From assembly GCA_013416445.1 (NCBI GenBank), contig JACCER010000002.1, positions 124,001 to 188,000 on the forward strand: a stretch of 64,000 bases of DNA, in the 5' to 3' direction. Every line of letters begins with the position of its first letter. Position 1 is the stretch's first letter. Below, one piece after another: positions 44,096 to 55,206 of this stretch. The translations under genes were made by a program, and so were the position numbers. The stretch is from Alcaligenaceae bacterium (GTDB lineage: Bacteria > Pseudomonadota > Gammaproteobacteria > Burkholderiales > Burkholderiaceae_B). Below the pieces are notes generated by a model. That model did not search any database, was not told the DNA's origin, and worked only from the letters and a program-made list of their open reading frames with translations.

Positions 44096-44919
44096 AAGAT
44101 GCGGTCACTAAGTATCTGCAAGAACGTGTCCCCGGCCTAAAGTCCGCCAATAACATAGAAAACGAATTGGCCCAAATGTTTTGGGCCTACAAAGACAGGC
44201 CGCTGTCCGAACTGCCCGAGGCGTGCAAAGAGTATGCAAGCAAGGCAAGAAAGGAGGTCAAAGATGCGGAAGGCAAAGTTATCGAGACGCTGCCATTAGC
44301 TGCCGCCACCGTCAGAAACCGCATTCGGTATTTAACCAGCGCTTGCCGCTACGGCTGGAAACAGCACGGCATGGGCGAGCATGACCCGGCGTCGCGCGTG
44401 ATCGTCCCCGTTGTTCGTAACGAGCGCCGGTTCTTCATGGATCGGCGCGACATGCTAATTGTTGCCAAGGCATGCCAGTGCCTGGCTACACGGGCAGCGA
44501 TTAGAATTGCGTTTTACAGCGGCATGCGGATTGGTGAGATCGTCGTCGCCACTGCTAAAGGCGAAACCTTTATGCTTGACGACACAAAGAACGGCAACCC
44601 TCGCCACGTCCCGATCCACCCCAAGATCAAGCGCGCAATTAAGGTTCCATTGCGTGATAAGTATTGGATGTCCAAGCGGTTCAAGGACGCAGCCATAGAG
44701 TGCGGCATGGAGCATTTAAGGTTTCACGGCCTGCGACACAGCGCGGCAAGCGCAATGATCAATACAGAAGTCGATCTTTATACGGTAGGGGCGGTGCTGG
44801 GACATAGGTCGGCGACTAGCACTCAGCGGTACTCGCACCTGGCCACAGCGTCATTGCGGAAGGCTTTGGGAAAAATTGGCAAGAAATCCCCCACCACAAA
44901 AACAAAGCGGGTTGCATAA
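43897..44919 (+). CDS. Tyrosine-type phage integrase
   Basis: The catalytic domain is complete: GMRIGE (Arg), HGLRHSA (His-x-x-Arg), LGHRS (His) and TQRYSHL (Tyr). Homology goes upstream of the first ATG (44167) through YIFEFDRVIEGQRVRARKLL to about 43900, giving about 340 residues. No ATG, GTG or TTG exists there, so initiation is at a rare codon (ATC 43897 lies 8 bases after GGAG) or involves the overlapping excisionase frame. It lies 24 bases from a tRNA 3' end, its likely attachment site. Confidence 0.75.
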   Translation: MISIYRDKARGCYIFEFDRVIEGQRVRARKLLPKAWTRAQIDAYDRQESARLYAIATSVERPQYTIEDAVTKYLQERVPGLKSANNIENELAQMFWAYKDRPLSELPEACKEYASKARKEVKDAEGKVIETLPLAAATVRNRIRYLTSACRYGWKQHGMGEHDPASRVIVPVVRNERRFFMDRRDMLIVAKACQCLATRAAIRIAFYSGMRIGEIVVATAKGETFMLDDTKNGNPRHVPIHPKIKRAIKVPLRDKYWMSKRFKDAAIECGMEHLRFHGLRHSAASAMINTEVDLYTVGAVLGHRSATSTQRYSHLATASLRKALGKIGKKSPTTKTKRVA

Positions 44920-44943
44920 ACCTACGCAAACCCGCATGAATAC

Positions 44944-45023
<80 letters not shown>

Positions 45024-45330
45024 TGACCAGCCGCCGCTTTGTCTGTCTCCAGACTATTGTGTAACCAATCAACCCGTAATTATTGCATAAACCAAAAAAA
45101 CTTGCCTGATGAGAGATTTTCCAAGGTAGCAGGCTTAAGCATGGGGTGGCTTTCATCCTGCAAATGGCTTGCCTATCACTTCCCTTGCCAGTGCCATCTT
45201 CAGCACCATCCAGCAATCCCATGTGCGCAAGAAACTATGCCTTGGAGCAATGGCATAATGAACCCCTTTCGAACAGATTGCGGCGCTCTGTTACAGCCTC
45301 TTTTCCATGACTTGCTTTCAAGACAGTATT

Positions 45331-46302
45331 ATGAAAAAAACCACCATTATCAAAAGAACGTTAATTTCCATCGCCTTGTTGGCAACCGCCAGCGTGGCGC
45401 ATGCGGCCTATCCAGACCGGCCCATCACCATGGTCGTGCCTTTCCCGCCTGGGCAAGCCACCGACATCTTTGCTCGCCTCCTGGCTGAAAAACTTGCTAT
45501 AGCGGTAAATCAGCCAGTGATAGTTGAAAACAAAGCGGGAGCAGGCAGCAACATAGGAATGCAGTTCGTTGCACGGGCCAAGCCTGATGGCTACACGTTG
45601 GTCGTGGGTGGCAGCGCCGCCGCTGTCAACCAGACGCTCTATAAAAATTCCGGCTACAAACTGGCTGACGATTTCATACCGATTAGTGGCATTTTTTCTG
45701 TGCCGCTTATTTTCCTGGCCAACCCAAAAACCAACATCACGACCATTCAGCAGCTTATCGACCAGGCACGTGCCCATCCAGACCAGTTAGCCTACGCCAG
45801 CGCCGGTATCGGGGGCACACAACACCTCTCGGGGGAAATGTTCAAAGAAGCGGCCAATTTGCAAATCAGGCACATTCCCTACAAAGGCAGCGGCCCCGCC
45901 CAGGCTGACTTCCTGGGCAACCATGTCCCCCTGATGGTGGACTCTGTTACTGCCGCCCTGCCTCATCTGGAATCCAAATCTGCAAATGCGCTGGCCGTTA
46001 CAACGAAAGAAAGGCTAGCTCAACTACCCGATGTACCCACCATTGCTGAATCGGGATACCCCGACTTTGAAGCCATAGGCTGGGCTGCCTTGTTCACTCC
46101 TAAGGACACGCCCGCAGCAACTGTCCAATTCCTGAACGAGCAGACCACTAAAATACTGAACACGCCAGAAATGCAGCAGGCCTTGCTAGGGCGTGGTGCA
46201 CAGCCGATGCCGCTTAGCCTGGAACAAGGCAGGCAGTTTATTTCGGCCGAAATCAGCAAATGGGGCAATGCGGTAAAACAATCAGGGGCTCTGGTCGACT
46301 GA
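45331..46302 (+). CDS. Bug/TctC-family periplasmic solute receptor
   Basis: The 323-residue product has a signal peptide ([25 protein letters not shown]) then the Bug pattern: [40 protein letters not shown] and [11 protein letters not shown]. Such receptors bind carboxylates for tripartite tricarboxylate transporters, but most Bug genes, like this one, stand alone. Start at 45331 rather than 45307 because the signal starts there. Confidence 0.9.
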   Translation: MKKTTIIKRTLISIALLATASVAHAAYPDRPITMVVPFPPGQATDIFARLLAEKLAIAVNQPVIVENKAGAGSNIGMQFVARAKPDGYTLVVGGSAAAVNQTLYKNSGYKLADDFIPISGIFSVPLIFLANPKTNITTIQQLIDQARAHPDQLAYASAGIGGTQHLSGEMFKEAANLQIRHIPYKGSGPAQADFLGNHVPLMVDSVTAALPHLESKSANALAVTTKERLAQLPDVPTIAESGYPDFEAIGWAALFTPKDTPAATVQFLNEQTTKILNTPEMQQALLGRGAQPMPLSLEQGRQFISAEISKWGNAVKQSGALVD

Positions 46303-46342
46303 TACATACAGCATGCGCGGCTCCGCCCCCCCCCTCTGGAAG

Positions 46343-47008
46343 CTATTTCGGCTGCCGCGCCTGACTCACCAGGGAAATCAAATCCTGGACAAAACCGGCA
46401 GTATGGTCAGCGGTGGCGCGATCTTTGCGTCCACCGCGAAATAGAATAATGCCAACAACAAGCAGCGCAATGCTGACCAACAGCGAATAAGCGGCCCATA
46501 AGGCAAGAAACATGCCGCTACCCAGAAAAATCCAAGAAAACCAGCCTTCGGCGCCATCTTCGCGATAGGCATTGAGCGGCTCGGACGCTGAATACACAAT
46601 CTTGACCGGGCTGCCCAAGGTAGGACGTTTATTCGTTGTAATGGATGATGGCAATGTGTAGGTCTTGTCGCTGACAACGTAGCTATAGACCGGAGAATAG
46701 GCATGTTTGCCATCGGAGTCTCGCACACGGGCCACTTCGCTTACTTTACCCTGAGTCGACATGGCATCCGGATAGTCATCCGGCGACATGTACACCCCAA
46801 CTGTAATAAACACAAACGCGCCTACTGCAAGAAACATCGAGCCAACCAAACTGGTGCTGCTGCGCGAGCCACGTACAAAACCGAATATACCTTCAGCCAA
46901 GAAAGCGGCCCCCATCGCCATTTTTGCCGCACCGCGTGCCGCCGGATCTGAGGACCAATTGGTTTTCAAAGAATCAAATACCGTTTTTATTTTCGATATC
47001 AACGCCAT
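46343..47008 (-). CDS. DUF3592 membrane protein
   Basis: From ATG 47008 (GGAGA site at 6 bases) the product has 221 residues with about four membrane segments and a soluble DUF3592-like domain containing SEVARVRDSDGKHAYSPVY, PTLGSPVKIVYSASEPLNA. A C-terminal hydrophobic pair follows. Function unknown. It converges on the Bug gene. Confidence 0.65.
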   Translation of the reverse strand: MALISKIKTVFDSLKTNWSSDPAARGAAKMAMGAAFLAEGIFGFVRGSRSSTSLVGSMFLAVGAFVFITVGVYMSPDDYPDAMSTQGKVSEVARVRDSDGKHAYSPVYSYVVSDKTYTLPSSITTNKRPTLGSPVKIVYSASEPLNAYREDGAEGWFSWIFLGSGMFLALWAAYSLLVSIALLVVGIILFRGGRKDRATADHTAGFVQDLISLVSQARQPK

Positions 47009-47220
47009 GCTTGTCTCCGTTTTATTTTCTACTGCCCGTGGCTTGGTCGAAAGCGCCGACACACCTCATCGGCCAGCCCGTTTATAACAGACAAGCCGCC
47101 AGAGAAGGTACTTAGGCGCAAACGCAGACAACACAGACATGTTATTTGCTCTGGAAGCACGAGCATTCAGCATGATCCGGCATCAACATTTATACGATCC
47201 GCTCAGCCACAGGGCATCAT

Positions 47221-47430
47221 TTAAATGATGCCATCTGGCGTATCGGCCAACCTGCGCAAAATTCCTTTGCTGTCCAACTGGTAAACAGCAAGCACTCCTT
47301 TCACATTGCGCAACACCACATGGCTGACGCCATCGATAATCACTTCTTCACTACCTTTGCCAGGCTGGTCTGGCCCGCCTGCTTTCAGGTAGGCTTTAAT
47401 AGCACGCTGTATCAAAATTTTCCCACTCAT
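47221..47430 (-). CDS. Hypothetical small protein
   Basis: The 69-residue product (MSGKILIQRAIKAYLKAGGP) has a conserved-looking VIIDGVSHVVLRNVKGVLAVY strand pair and no membrane segment. It is soluble and was not recognised. It lies alone upstream of and divergent from rtcB. Confidence 0.45.
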   Translation of the reverse strand: MSGKILIQRAIKAYLKAGGPDQPGKGSEEVIIDGVSHVVLRNVKGVLAVYQLDSKGILRRLADTPDGII

Positions 47431-47569
47431 ACTGATCTCTTTATAAAAACCCTGGCTAAAGCCCGTATCGCCAGCACGTGCCGAGCAAAAAAGAGAAGAT
47501 CATAGCCCAACACAAACAAGCAATATGCACAAACCACGCCTAGGCTATGCAATGCGCTATAAAGGACAT

Positions 47570-48754
47570 ATGAAACAAGTGATCCATACAGCGGGTTCAA
47601 GACCCATTAAAATCTGGACCGACGATGTCGAGGCCAGTGCATTGCAACAACTGAAAAACCTGGCGCAACTACCTTTTATCGACCGTAACGGTGTTGTCTG
47701 CATGCCTGACGTGCACGCCGGTATAGGCGCAACAGTGGGTACGGTCATTGCAACTGACAAGGCCATTATCCCCGCCGCAGTCGGTGTCGATATCGGCTGC
47801 GGCATGAATGCCGTCCGCCTGTCGCTGAAAGCCAGCGACCTGCCCGACAGCCTCACCGCCCTGCGCCACCAAATAGAACGCGACGTGCCACTGGGGCCTG
47901 GCGGCAAGCATCGTCAAGAAACTGCGCCGGCCATCCCGGAAAGCCTGCTGGGCCGGTACTCGCAAATTACCAGCAAACACGCCGGCCTGTTCAACCAGAA
48001 CGTCAGCATGCAACTAGGCACGCTAGGGTCGGGCAACCATTTCATTGAGATTTGCCTGGATGAAAACCAGGATGTATGGGTCATGCTGCACTCGGGCTCA
48101 CGCGGCGCGGGCAACCTGATAGGCCGTTATTTCATTGAAAAAGCCAAGCGGCGCATGGAACAGTACTACATCAGCCTGCCCGATGGCGACCTGGCTTATT
48201 TACCCGAAGACAGTGACGACTTTCAAGACTACGTAGACGCTGTTCAATGGGCACAAGACTATGCCTTTGAAAACCGGCATGCCATGATGCAGGCAGTGAT
48301 TGCCGCCATGCGCCGGCACATTTCCGTGGATTTCACAATCACTCGGGAAGCCATCAACTGTCACCATAATTACGTCGATAAAGAAACACATTTTGGCCGC
48401 CATCTGTGGGTGACACGCAAAGGCGCAATCAGGGCGCGTGCAGGTGACCTGGGCATTATTCCAGGGTCAATGGGTCAACGCAGCTATATTGTGCGTGGCA
48501 AGGGCAACGAGGAATCATATTGTTCTTGTTCTCATGGTGCCGGCCGAAAAATGAGCCGGACGGCCGCCAGGAAAACCTTCACCGTCGCCGACCTCAAGGC
48601 TCAAACCGACGGCGTCGAATGCCGCAAAGACAAGGCCGTGCTGGACGAAATCCCTGGCGCATATAAATCGATCGATGAAGTCATGGCCAATCAAACCGAC
48701 CTGATCGACGTCGTCCATGTGCTTAAGCAGGTGCTGTGCGTCAAAGGTGCTTAG
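47570..48754 (+). CDS. RtcB-family RNA ligase
   Basis: The 394-residue product has the RtcB metal- and guanylate-site motifs: MPDVHAGIGATVGTV, VGVDIGCGMNAVR, GTLGSGNHFIE, HSGSRGAGN, CHHNYVD and CSHGAGRKMSR. RtcB joins 2',3'-cyclic phosphate or 3'-phosphate RNA ends to 5'-OH ends with GTP and Mn. It is the shorter, bacterial RtcB type. No rtcA or rtcR is adjacent. The start lies 3 bases after AAAGGA; upstream in-frame ATGs exist. Confidence 0.9.
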   Translation: MKQVIHTAGSRPIKIWTDDVEASALQQLKNLAQLPFIDRNGVVCMPDVHAGIGATVGTVIATDKAIIPAAVGVDIGCGMNAVRLSLKASDLPDSLTALRHQIERDVPLGPGGKHRQETAPAIPESLLGRYSQITSKHAGLFNQNVSMQLGTLGSGNHFIEICLDENQDVWVMLHSGSRGAGNLIGRYFIEKAKRRMEQYYISLPDGDLAYLPEDSDDFQDYVDAVQWAQDYAFENRHAMMQAVIAAMRRHISVDFTITREAINCHHNYVDKETHFGRHLWVTRKGAIRARAGDLGIIPGSMGQRSYIVRGKGNEESYCSCSHGAGRKMSRTAARKTFTVADLKAQTDGVECRKDKAVLDEIPGAYKSIDEVMANQTDLIDVVHVLKQVLCVKGA

Positions 48755-50088
48755 CGCGGCTGCGAAATCAACAGCTGCGCTACTGCGGCAAAGGCAGGCA
48801 GAGTCACGGCATCATTGGCGGCGTTACCGGCTACGGGATGCGAGGCATAGCGCACGATCACCATTTCGGCCTTGGGATCAATGTAAATCCGTTGGCCATG
48901 CACGCCACGGGCGGTGTAGGCGCCATTCTCGTCATGCGTAACCCACCACATATCGCGATAGCTCCAGCCTTTTAACAAAGGATAGCCAGCCTTGGCGAAA
49001 GCGCGCTGATCACCCCCTTTGCGGATGTCGTCAACGACCATTTTTGGAATGATCTGCTGCCCGTTGAATTGCCCTCCGTTGCGCAGCATTTCACCGAAAC
49101 GGGCCATATCGCGCAGGCCGGCGCTCAGTCCGCCACCCGCAAACGGGGTTCCCGTCGAATCGACTGTCATATAGGCATCTTGCTCGGCGCCCATGCGGCT
49201 CCATATACGCTCCGAAAGCAGTTCGGCCACATTGCGCCCGCTGACACGCGCAATGATCCAGCCAAGCACGTCGGTGTTGATCGTTTTGTAGCCGAAGCTG
49301 CTACCATGCCGCCCCTGGGGCTGCACGGTTTGAAGATATTCGTAATAACTGCGAGGCCCAGCATACCCCTGCGGTTTAGGCAAGGGATTACCCGCCTGGG
49401 CATGTGCCCAGACTTCTGCCTGTGGATTGGCGTAGTCTTCACTGTACTTGAGGCCTGTCGTCATATCGAGCACCTGGCGCACGGTAGCATTGCCAAATGC
49501 GGAGCTGGCCAGTTCTGGCACATAATCCGACACATGCTTGCCGGCATCGATAAGACCTTCGGCTACCAAGGTTGCACCCAATACCCCTATCACCGACTTG
49601 GTGACTGACATGGCTGCATGCTGGCCGTCTTGTTTAAGCGCACCGAAATACCGCTCGTAAACGATGCGCCCCCGATGCAGAATCACGATGCCATCGGTAT
49701 AGTTGGCCGCCAGCGATTCCGCCCAGGTCATGGGCAGGGTCGCGCCAACAGGCGTAAAGCGCAATGCATCAATATCCTCGCGCAGCGCGCGGGGCAATAC
49801 CACTGGCGCGCCCAGCCCGCGCGAAACATTGATCGTTGGCATCAACTGGCGAAAATGGGCCACGCTCCAGCGCAGTGCCGGGAAACGAAAATAGCTGCCG
49901 TCCTCGAATCGAACGATACGATCGGCTGGCGGTGGTGCGCCCACCATCCAGCCCAGCTTGACCGGGTCGCTCGTCGCCGCATCAGGAAAGACCTGGCTGG
50001 TCGGGCTTTGGCTCTGCGCCCCATATACTGCAGTGCTCAAACTCAGCGCCAGGCTGCAAGCCCACAAGACTTTATGTTTTTTATCCAT
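48751..50088 (-). CDS. Serine hydrolase of the class C beta-lactamase fold
   Basis: This 445-residue exported protein has a signal peptide (to about VYGAQS) and the SxxK motif SVTK in MSVTKSVIGV. A tyrosine follows in LKYSEDYAN, and HGQRIYID and MVIVRYASH are C-terminal features. It belongs to the beta-lactamase/esterase/DD-peptidase fold; the substrate is unknown. Its 3' end overlaps the end of rtcB by 4 bases, in convergent orientation. Confidence 0.85.
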   Translation of the reverse strand: MDKKHKVLWACSLALSLSTAVYGAQSQSPTSQVFPDAATSDPVKLGWMVGAPPPADRIVRFEDGSYFRFPALRWSVAHFRQLMPTINVSRGLGAPVVLPRALREDIDALRFTPVGATLPMTWAESLAANYTDGIVILHRGRIVYERYFGALKQDGQHAAMSVTKSVIGVLGATLVAEGLIDAGKHVSDYVPELASSAFGNATVRQVLDMTTGLKYSEDYANPQAEVWAHAQAGNPLPKPQGYAGPRSYYEYLQTVQPQGRHGSSFGYKTINTDVLGWIIARVSGRNVAELLSERIWSRMGAEQDAYMTVDSTGTPFAGGGLSAGLRDMARFGEMLRNGGQFNGQQIIPKMVVDDIRKGGDQRAFAKAGYPLLKGWSYRDMWWVTHDENGAYTARGVHGQRIYIDPKAEMVIVRYASHPVAGNAANDAVTLPAFAAVAQLLISQPR

Positions 50089-50155
50089 CGTACACCCGAG
50101 ACGCCGTTAAATTCGTTGGTACAAGCTTGCTACAATTTACGCTTAATCACAGGCA

Positions 50156-50638
50156 ATGTCCGCAAAGCAAACAATGATCACTATACAAGCAGCCAAGTTC
50201 CCCAACGACCTTGCCATAGTGCGCGGCCTGTTTTGCGAGTATGCGAAAAGTCTGAACATAGATCTGGGCTTTCAAGATTTCGACACCGAGCTGGCAACGC
50301 TGCCAGGCAAGTACGAGCCTCCCGCAGGGCGTATCATGCTGGCACTGAAAGGCTCGAATGTAGCGGGTTGCGTCGCGCTACGTCCTATTGACGGCAAGAC
50401 ATGTGAAATGAAACGCTTGTATGTACGGCCCAGTTGCCGCGGCGAGCAGTTGGGGCGCACACTGGCGACACGTATTTGCCAAGAGGCACGCGCAGCCGGC
50501 TATGCAAAAATCTGCCTCGATACCCTTTCCACCATGACAGCGGCCAGGCAGATTTATACCGATTTGGGCTTCAAAGCCACCGAGCCTTACGTTTTCAACC
50601 CCATTCCCGGTGCCGTGTTCCTGGCCCTGGATTTGTAA
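50156..50638 (+). CDS. GNAT-family N-acetyltransferase
   Basis: The 160-residue product has the GNAT fold: CVALRPIDGKTCEMKRLYVRP, the acetyl-CoA loop RGEQLGRTLA, and LDTLSTMTAARQIYTDLGFK. It acetylates an unidentified amine. A Met 7 codons later is an alternative start. It lies divergent from the beta-lactamase-fold gene. Confidence 0.85.
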   Translation: MSAKQTMITIQAAKFPNDLAIVRGLFCEYAKSLNIDLGFQDFDTELATLPGKYEPPAGRIMLALKGSNVAGCVALRPIDGKTCEMKRLYVRPSCRGEQLGRTLATRICQEARAAGYAKICLDTLSTMTAARQIYTDLGFKATEPYVFNPIPGAVFLALDL

Positions 50639-50668
50639 AGTTTTTTATGTGCTCAGTTTGATATGTGA

Positions 50669-50710
50669 TTTGTTGGATTACGCGCCTGCTGCGCTAATTC
50701 GACCTACGAA
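50669..50710 (+). repeat. REP-like intergenic repeat, copy B
   Basis: TTGTTGGATTACGCGCC, then GCTAATTCGACCTACGA, is related to copies at 10424-10460 and 59556-59600. A partner half (CAGCACAGCGTAATCCGCC) follows in opposite orientation at about 50734-50752, so the unit can fold back. It lies between the convergent GNAT gene and kdsA and may act at transcript ends. Confidence 0.5.
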
Positions 50711-50765
50711 CCACAGCATTGACTGCAGATCAGCACAGCGTAATCCGCCCCCTTCCACACCAGCA

Positions 50766-51865
<1,100 letters not shown>

Positions 51866-51941
51866 GATGCGCTTTCACTGAGTTGAGGAGGAATCATCGT
51901 ACCTCAAGTTGGCGGTTGCACGGCGGTCAGGCCGGCAGCGC

Positions 51942-52667
51942 CTATGCGCCATGCTTGCCCTTGATATCAAAATAGGCCTTGCGCAACATATCGTCGTCGT
52001 GCATGGCCTGAACCGTTCCGCTAAAGCCCATACGCCCGCCTGACATGGTTACCACGTGATCGGCCAGCGCAAGAAACCTGACATTCTGCTCTGCAATTAA
52101 AAGCGCCAGCCCCGCTTGGCGAAAACGCGCTAATACGGTAATGACTTCCTGTACAAATAAAGGCGACAGGCCGGCCGAAGGTTCATCCATGATCAATAGC
52201 TTGGGATTGCCGGCCAGCGCCTTGGCCACCCCCAACATTTTGCGCTGCCCTCCGGACAAGCTGCTGGCCAGCGCATGCTTGCGTTGTGCGATGTCGGGAA
52301 AAATATCGTAGAGCTCATTCATGCGCTGGCGCAAATCGCCGGGCGACATGAACAACCCGCCTATACGTATATTTTCATCAATAGACAGGCCAGGGAAGCA
52401 GCCCATTTCCGACATATACGAAATACCTGCCCGTACCCGCTTATCGGGACGTACATGCGATATATCAGCACCATTGAACTGAATGCTGCCACGCGTTTGG
52501 CGGATCAGGCCCATAATTGTTTTGATCAAGGTGGTTTTGCCCGCACCATTAACCCCAAGCAGCACTATGGTCTGCGCTTCATTGACGGCAAGCCCCGCCC
52601 CCCACAGCACCTGTACACGGCCATAGCCCGCATCGATATCCTTGGCGCGAAATAGTTCAGACCTCAT
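51942..52667 (-). CDS. livF: Branched-chain amino-acid type ABC transporter, ATP-binding protein LivF
   Basis: The 241-residue ATPase has Walker A GVNGAGKTT, signature LSGGQ and Walker B LLIMDEPSAGLSP. It is the second ATPase of a Liv-type importer. The start at 52667 has GGGAG 5 bases before and overlaps livG by 11 bases; a start at 52688 is also possible. The substrate need not be leucine; many such loci serve other amino acids or carboxylates. Confidence 0.9.
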   Translation of the reverse strand: MRSELFRAKDIDAGYGRVQVLWGAGLAVNEAQTIVLLGVNGAGKTTLIKTIMGLIRQTRGSIQFNGADISHVRPDKRVRAGISYMSEMGCFPGLSIDENIRIGGLFMSPGDLRQRMNELYDIFPDIAQRKHALASSLSGGQRKMLGVAKALAGNPKLLIMDEPSAGLSPLFVQEVITVLARFRQAGLALLIAEQNVRFLALADHVVTMSGGRMGFSGTVQAMHDDDMLRKAYFDIKGKHGA

Positions 52668-53403
52668 GCTGGCTCCCAAGAAAGACATCTATTACCTGCC
52701 TGTCTTGTACCGCGTCTGCCAATACGCCTTCGAATATCCCCTTGCCCGCATTCAGGACAATGACCCGGTCGGTGACGTCCTCGATAAAACCCATCAGGTG
52801 CTCGACAACAATAATCGCCACGCCTGAACGCGCGATGGAATGAACCTGCTCCACCACATGAGTGAGTTCACCTGGATTGAAGCCGGCGGCAAGCTCATCC
52901 AGGCACAACAACACAGGTTTGGTCGCCAGCGCACGCGCCAAATCCAACATTTTCAAGTGAACACTATTCAATTCTTCGGCTTTGCGTGCCGCATGCCCGG
53001 TCAGATCCAGCAACTCCAGCACATAGTCAATATCGGCGCGCGTTGTTCCGCGCTGGCCATAAGTTGCGGCAATCTGTATATTTTCCTGGACACTTAACGA
53101 ATGAAACGGCTTGGGAACCTGGAAGGTTCGATTGATACCAATGTGAACCAGTCTGTGCGAGGCCCAGCCACCGATGGATTTCCCCCTGAAGCGAACCGAA
53201 CCGCCATCAGGCGCATACAAGCCGCTGATGACATTGATGCAAGTGGTCTTGCCTGACCCATTAGGGCCAACCAGCCCCAGGATTTCTCCGGGCCTGATCT
53301 GGAAGCTCACCCCATCAAGCGCGCGAAACCCGTCGAACTGCTTGACCAGGCCATCGACAAGCAGCAGAGGCGCGCTGGCTTTGACTTCTGGTTCAGGGGA
53401 CAT
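52657..53403 (-). CDS. livG: Branched-chain amino-acid type ABC transporter, ATP-binding protein LivG
   Basis: This 248-residue ATPase has Walker A GPNGSGKTT and Walker B LLCLDELAAGFNP. The signature segment reads ELNSVHLKMLDLARALA instead of the usual LSxGQ, a variation seen in some LivG-like ATPases. It overlaps livM upstream by 11 bases and livF downstream. It acts as a dimer with LivF on the LivHM membrane pair. Confidence 0.88.
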   Translation of the reverse strand: MSPEPEVKASAPLLLVDGLVKQFDGFRALDGVSFQIRPGEILGLVGPNGSGKTTCINVISGLYAPDGGSVRFRGKSIGGWASHRLVHIGINRTFQVPKPFHSLSVQENIQIAATYGQRGTTRADIDYVLELLDLTGHAARKAEELNSVHLKMLDLARALATKPVLLCLDELAAGFNPGELTHVVEQVHSIARSGVAIIVVEHLMGFIEDVTDRVIVLNAGKGIFEGVLADAVQDRQVIDVFLGSQHEV

Positions 53404-54313
53404 CTATGCCTCGACGCTGTAAAAGCGAGATCAGGCCCGTAGGCAAAAACAGGACGATCACAACGATAAGCACCCCATAAATCAGCTGAAAATACTGAGG
53501 TGCGGAAATGCCAATCAGGTTGTACAGACCGTACAGGAAAATAACACCCAGCACCGGGCCAGTGACGGTAGCGACACCGCCAAATAGGGCAAACACAATG
53601 GCAAACACACTGAATTCAGTACTGAATACCGTATCTGGATAAAAAGCCGAGATATACCACGCAAAATCACTGCCTATCAGGCCGGCGATCAGGGCCGAAA
53701 TCAGCCAGGCTATCGTGCGCGCCCGCACGACATGAATGCCCGACATCGATGCGCTGACGGGATCATCTTTGATCGCCTGCAAGGCCAGACCAAAATTGGA
53801 ATTGCGCAAATAAATGACCACCATCAGCGTGGCGGCCAGAATTGCCACGGCTACGCCATAACTAAGCGTAGGGTTGAATACATCCGACAAGCTGATACCA
53901 TACGGACCTTTGGTGATGTTTTGGAGCGCCGGGTTGGAAACCAGCTGGTACAAAGCCAGCGCTGCAGCCAGGTTGGCAATGGCAAAATAAGCACCCGACA
54001 GCCGCAGCAAAGGGGTAAGGATCAGCCCCACCAATACGCTTGCTCCCCCCCCTATCAGCATGGCTGCCAGCGGCGGCGCATGCCAATGCATCACAGCCAA
54101 AGAAAACCCGTATGCACCAGCGCCAAAAAAACCCACAAAACCAAACGGCAAATAGCCGGTAAAACCATATATCACATTAATGCCCTGGGCCAGGGTCAAA
54201 AACACAATAAAATTGAACAGCATCAGGTGATTTGAATACCACAAGGGCAATAGCGCCGCCGCGGCCACCACCGGGACCAGTATCAACAAACAGTGGCGCG
54301 CTATTCTAGGCAT
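53393..54313 (-). CDS. livM: Branched-chain amino-acid type ABC transporter, permease LivM
   Basis: This 306-residue inner-membrane permease has about eight hydrophobic segments, GYLPFGFVGFFGAGAYG and the permease loop AIKDDPVSASMSGI. It overlaps livH by 8 bases. With LivH it forms the transmembrane channel of the importer. Confidence 0.92.
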   Translation of the reverse strand: MPRIARHCLLILVPVVAAAALLPLWYSNHLMLFNFIVFLTLAQGINVIYGFTGYLPFGFVGFFGAGAYGFSLAVMHWHAPPLAAMLIGGGASVLVGLILTPLLRLSGAYFAIANLAAALALYQLVSNPALQNITKGPYGISLSDVFNPTLSYGVAVAILAATLMVVIYLRNSNFGLALQAIKDDPVSASMSGIHVVRARTIAWLISALIAGLIGSDFAWYISAFYPDTVFSTEFSVFAIVFALFGGVATVTGPVLGVIFLYGLYNLIGISAPQYFQLIYGVLIVVIVLFLPTGLISLLQRRGIDVP

Positions 54314-55181
54314 TGCGCACCGCCTTGCCCAGCAGGCCGCTGGGGCGCACCAGCAATATCAGTATCAACAAAACATAAGGCAGCAGGCCGGCCCAGGAAC
54401 TCAGGTAGGTTTGCATCATGATTTGTGAAATGCCATAAACAAGGCCACCCAGCACCGTACCCATGGGATTGCCTAAAGACCCTATGACTATCACCGCAAA
54501 AGACTGTATTGTCATGTCAACCCCCATGGCAGGCGTGACACTGCCCAACATGAAAGGTGCAAAGACACCCGCCAGAGCAGCCAGGGCCAGCCCCACGCCA
54601 AAGGCAATGGCTGATATACGATTGACATCAATGCCGGTTGCCAACGCTTCGTCGCGCTGCACCATGACCGCCCTGGTAAGACTACCCAGACGAGTGCGAT
54701 AAAGATAAATATAAACGCAGGCAACCGCCAGCAGGCTGACCACGGCGCTCACCACCCATGCGGCCGGCAGGCTCTGGCCTAGAAAATGATAAGGTTGCGC
54801 GCCCATCAGGGTACCCGGCAGCGACTGCTCGCTGGGCCCAAACACAATGCTGGCCAGCGCCTCGATGATCTGGCTCAAGCCAAAAAACAATATGAAAGAC
54901 AGCATTTCCGGGTCTTTAGCCTTGAGCAGCCTGGGCACCAACAGGTAATACAGCGGCCAGCCTACGGCGATGAATACGAGCACAGCAATCGGCGCCACCC
55001 ATAATGGATGCAGAGCAAGCGAACCAAATAGCCAAATCGCCGCAAAGGCGCCCAGCATCAGGAAGTCGCCATGCGCAAGATTGACGATGCGCATGACGCC
55101 AAACACCAGGTTCAGGCCCAAGCCGATCAGGCAGTAATACAGCCCGAACACCAAGCCAGCGATAAGAGAATACTCAATCAC
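54306..55181 (-). CDS. livH: Branched-chain amino-acid type ABC transporter, permease LivH
   Basis: This 291-residue permease has eight or so hydrophobic segments and LGLNLVFGVMRIVNLAHGDFLMLGAF, the LivH N-terminal hallmark, with QRDEALATGIDVNR in the coupling loop. It is 25 bases downstream of the substrate-binding protein gene. Confidence 0.92.
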   Translation of the reverse strand: MIEYSLIAGLVFGLYYCLIGLGLNLVFGVMRIVNLAHGDFLMLGAFAAIWLFGSLALHPLWVAPIAVLVFIAVGWPLYYLLVPRLLKAKDPEMLSFILFFGLSQIIEALASIVFGPSEQSLPGTLMGAQPYHFLGQSLPAAWVVSAVVSLLAVACVYIYLYRTRLGSLTRAVMVQRDEALATGIDVNRISAIAFGVGLALAALAGVFAPFMLGSVTPAMGVDMTIQSFAVIVIGSLGNPMGTVLGGLVYGISQIMMQTYLSSWAGLLPYVLLILILLVRPSGLLGKAVRNA

Positions 55182-55206
55182 TTGAGTTCTTCGGTTGCAT
55201 GGGGGC

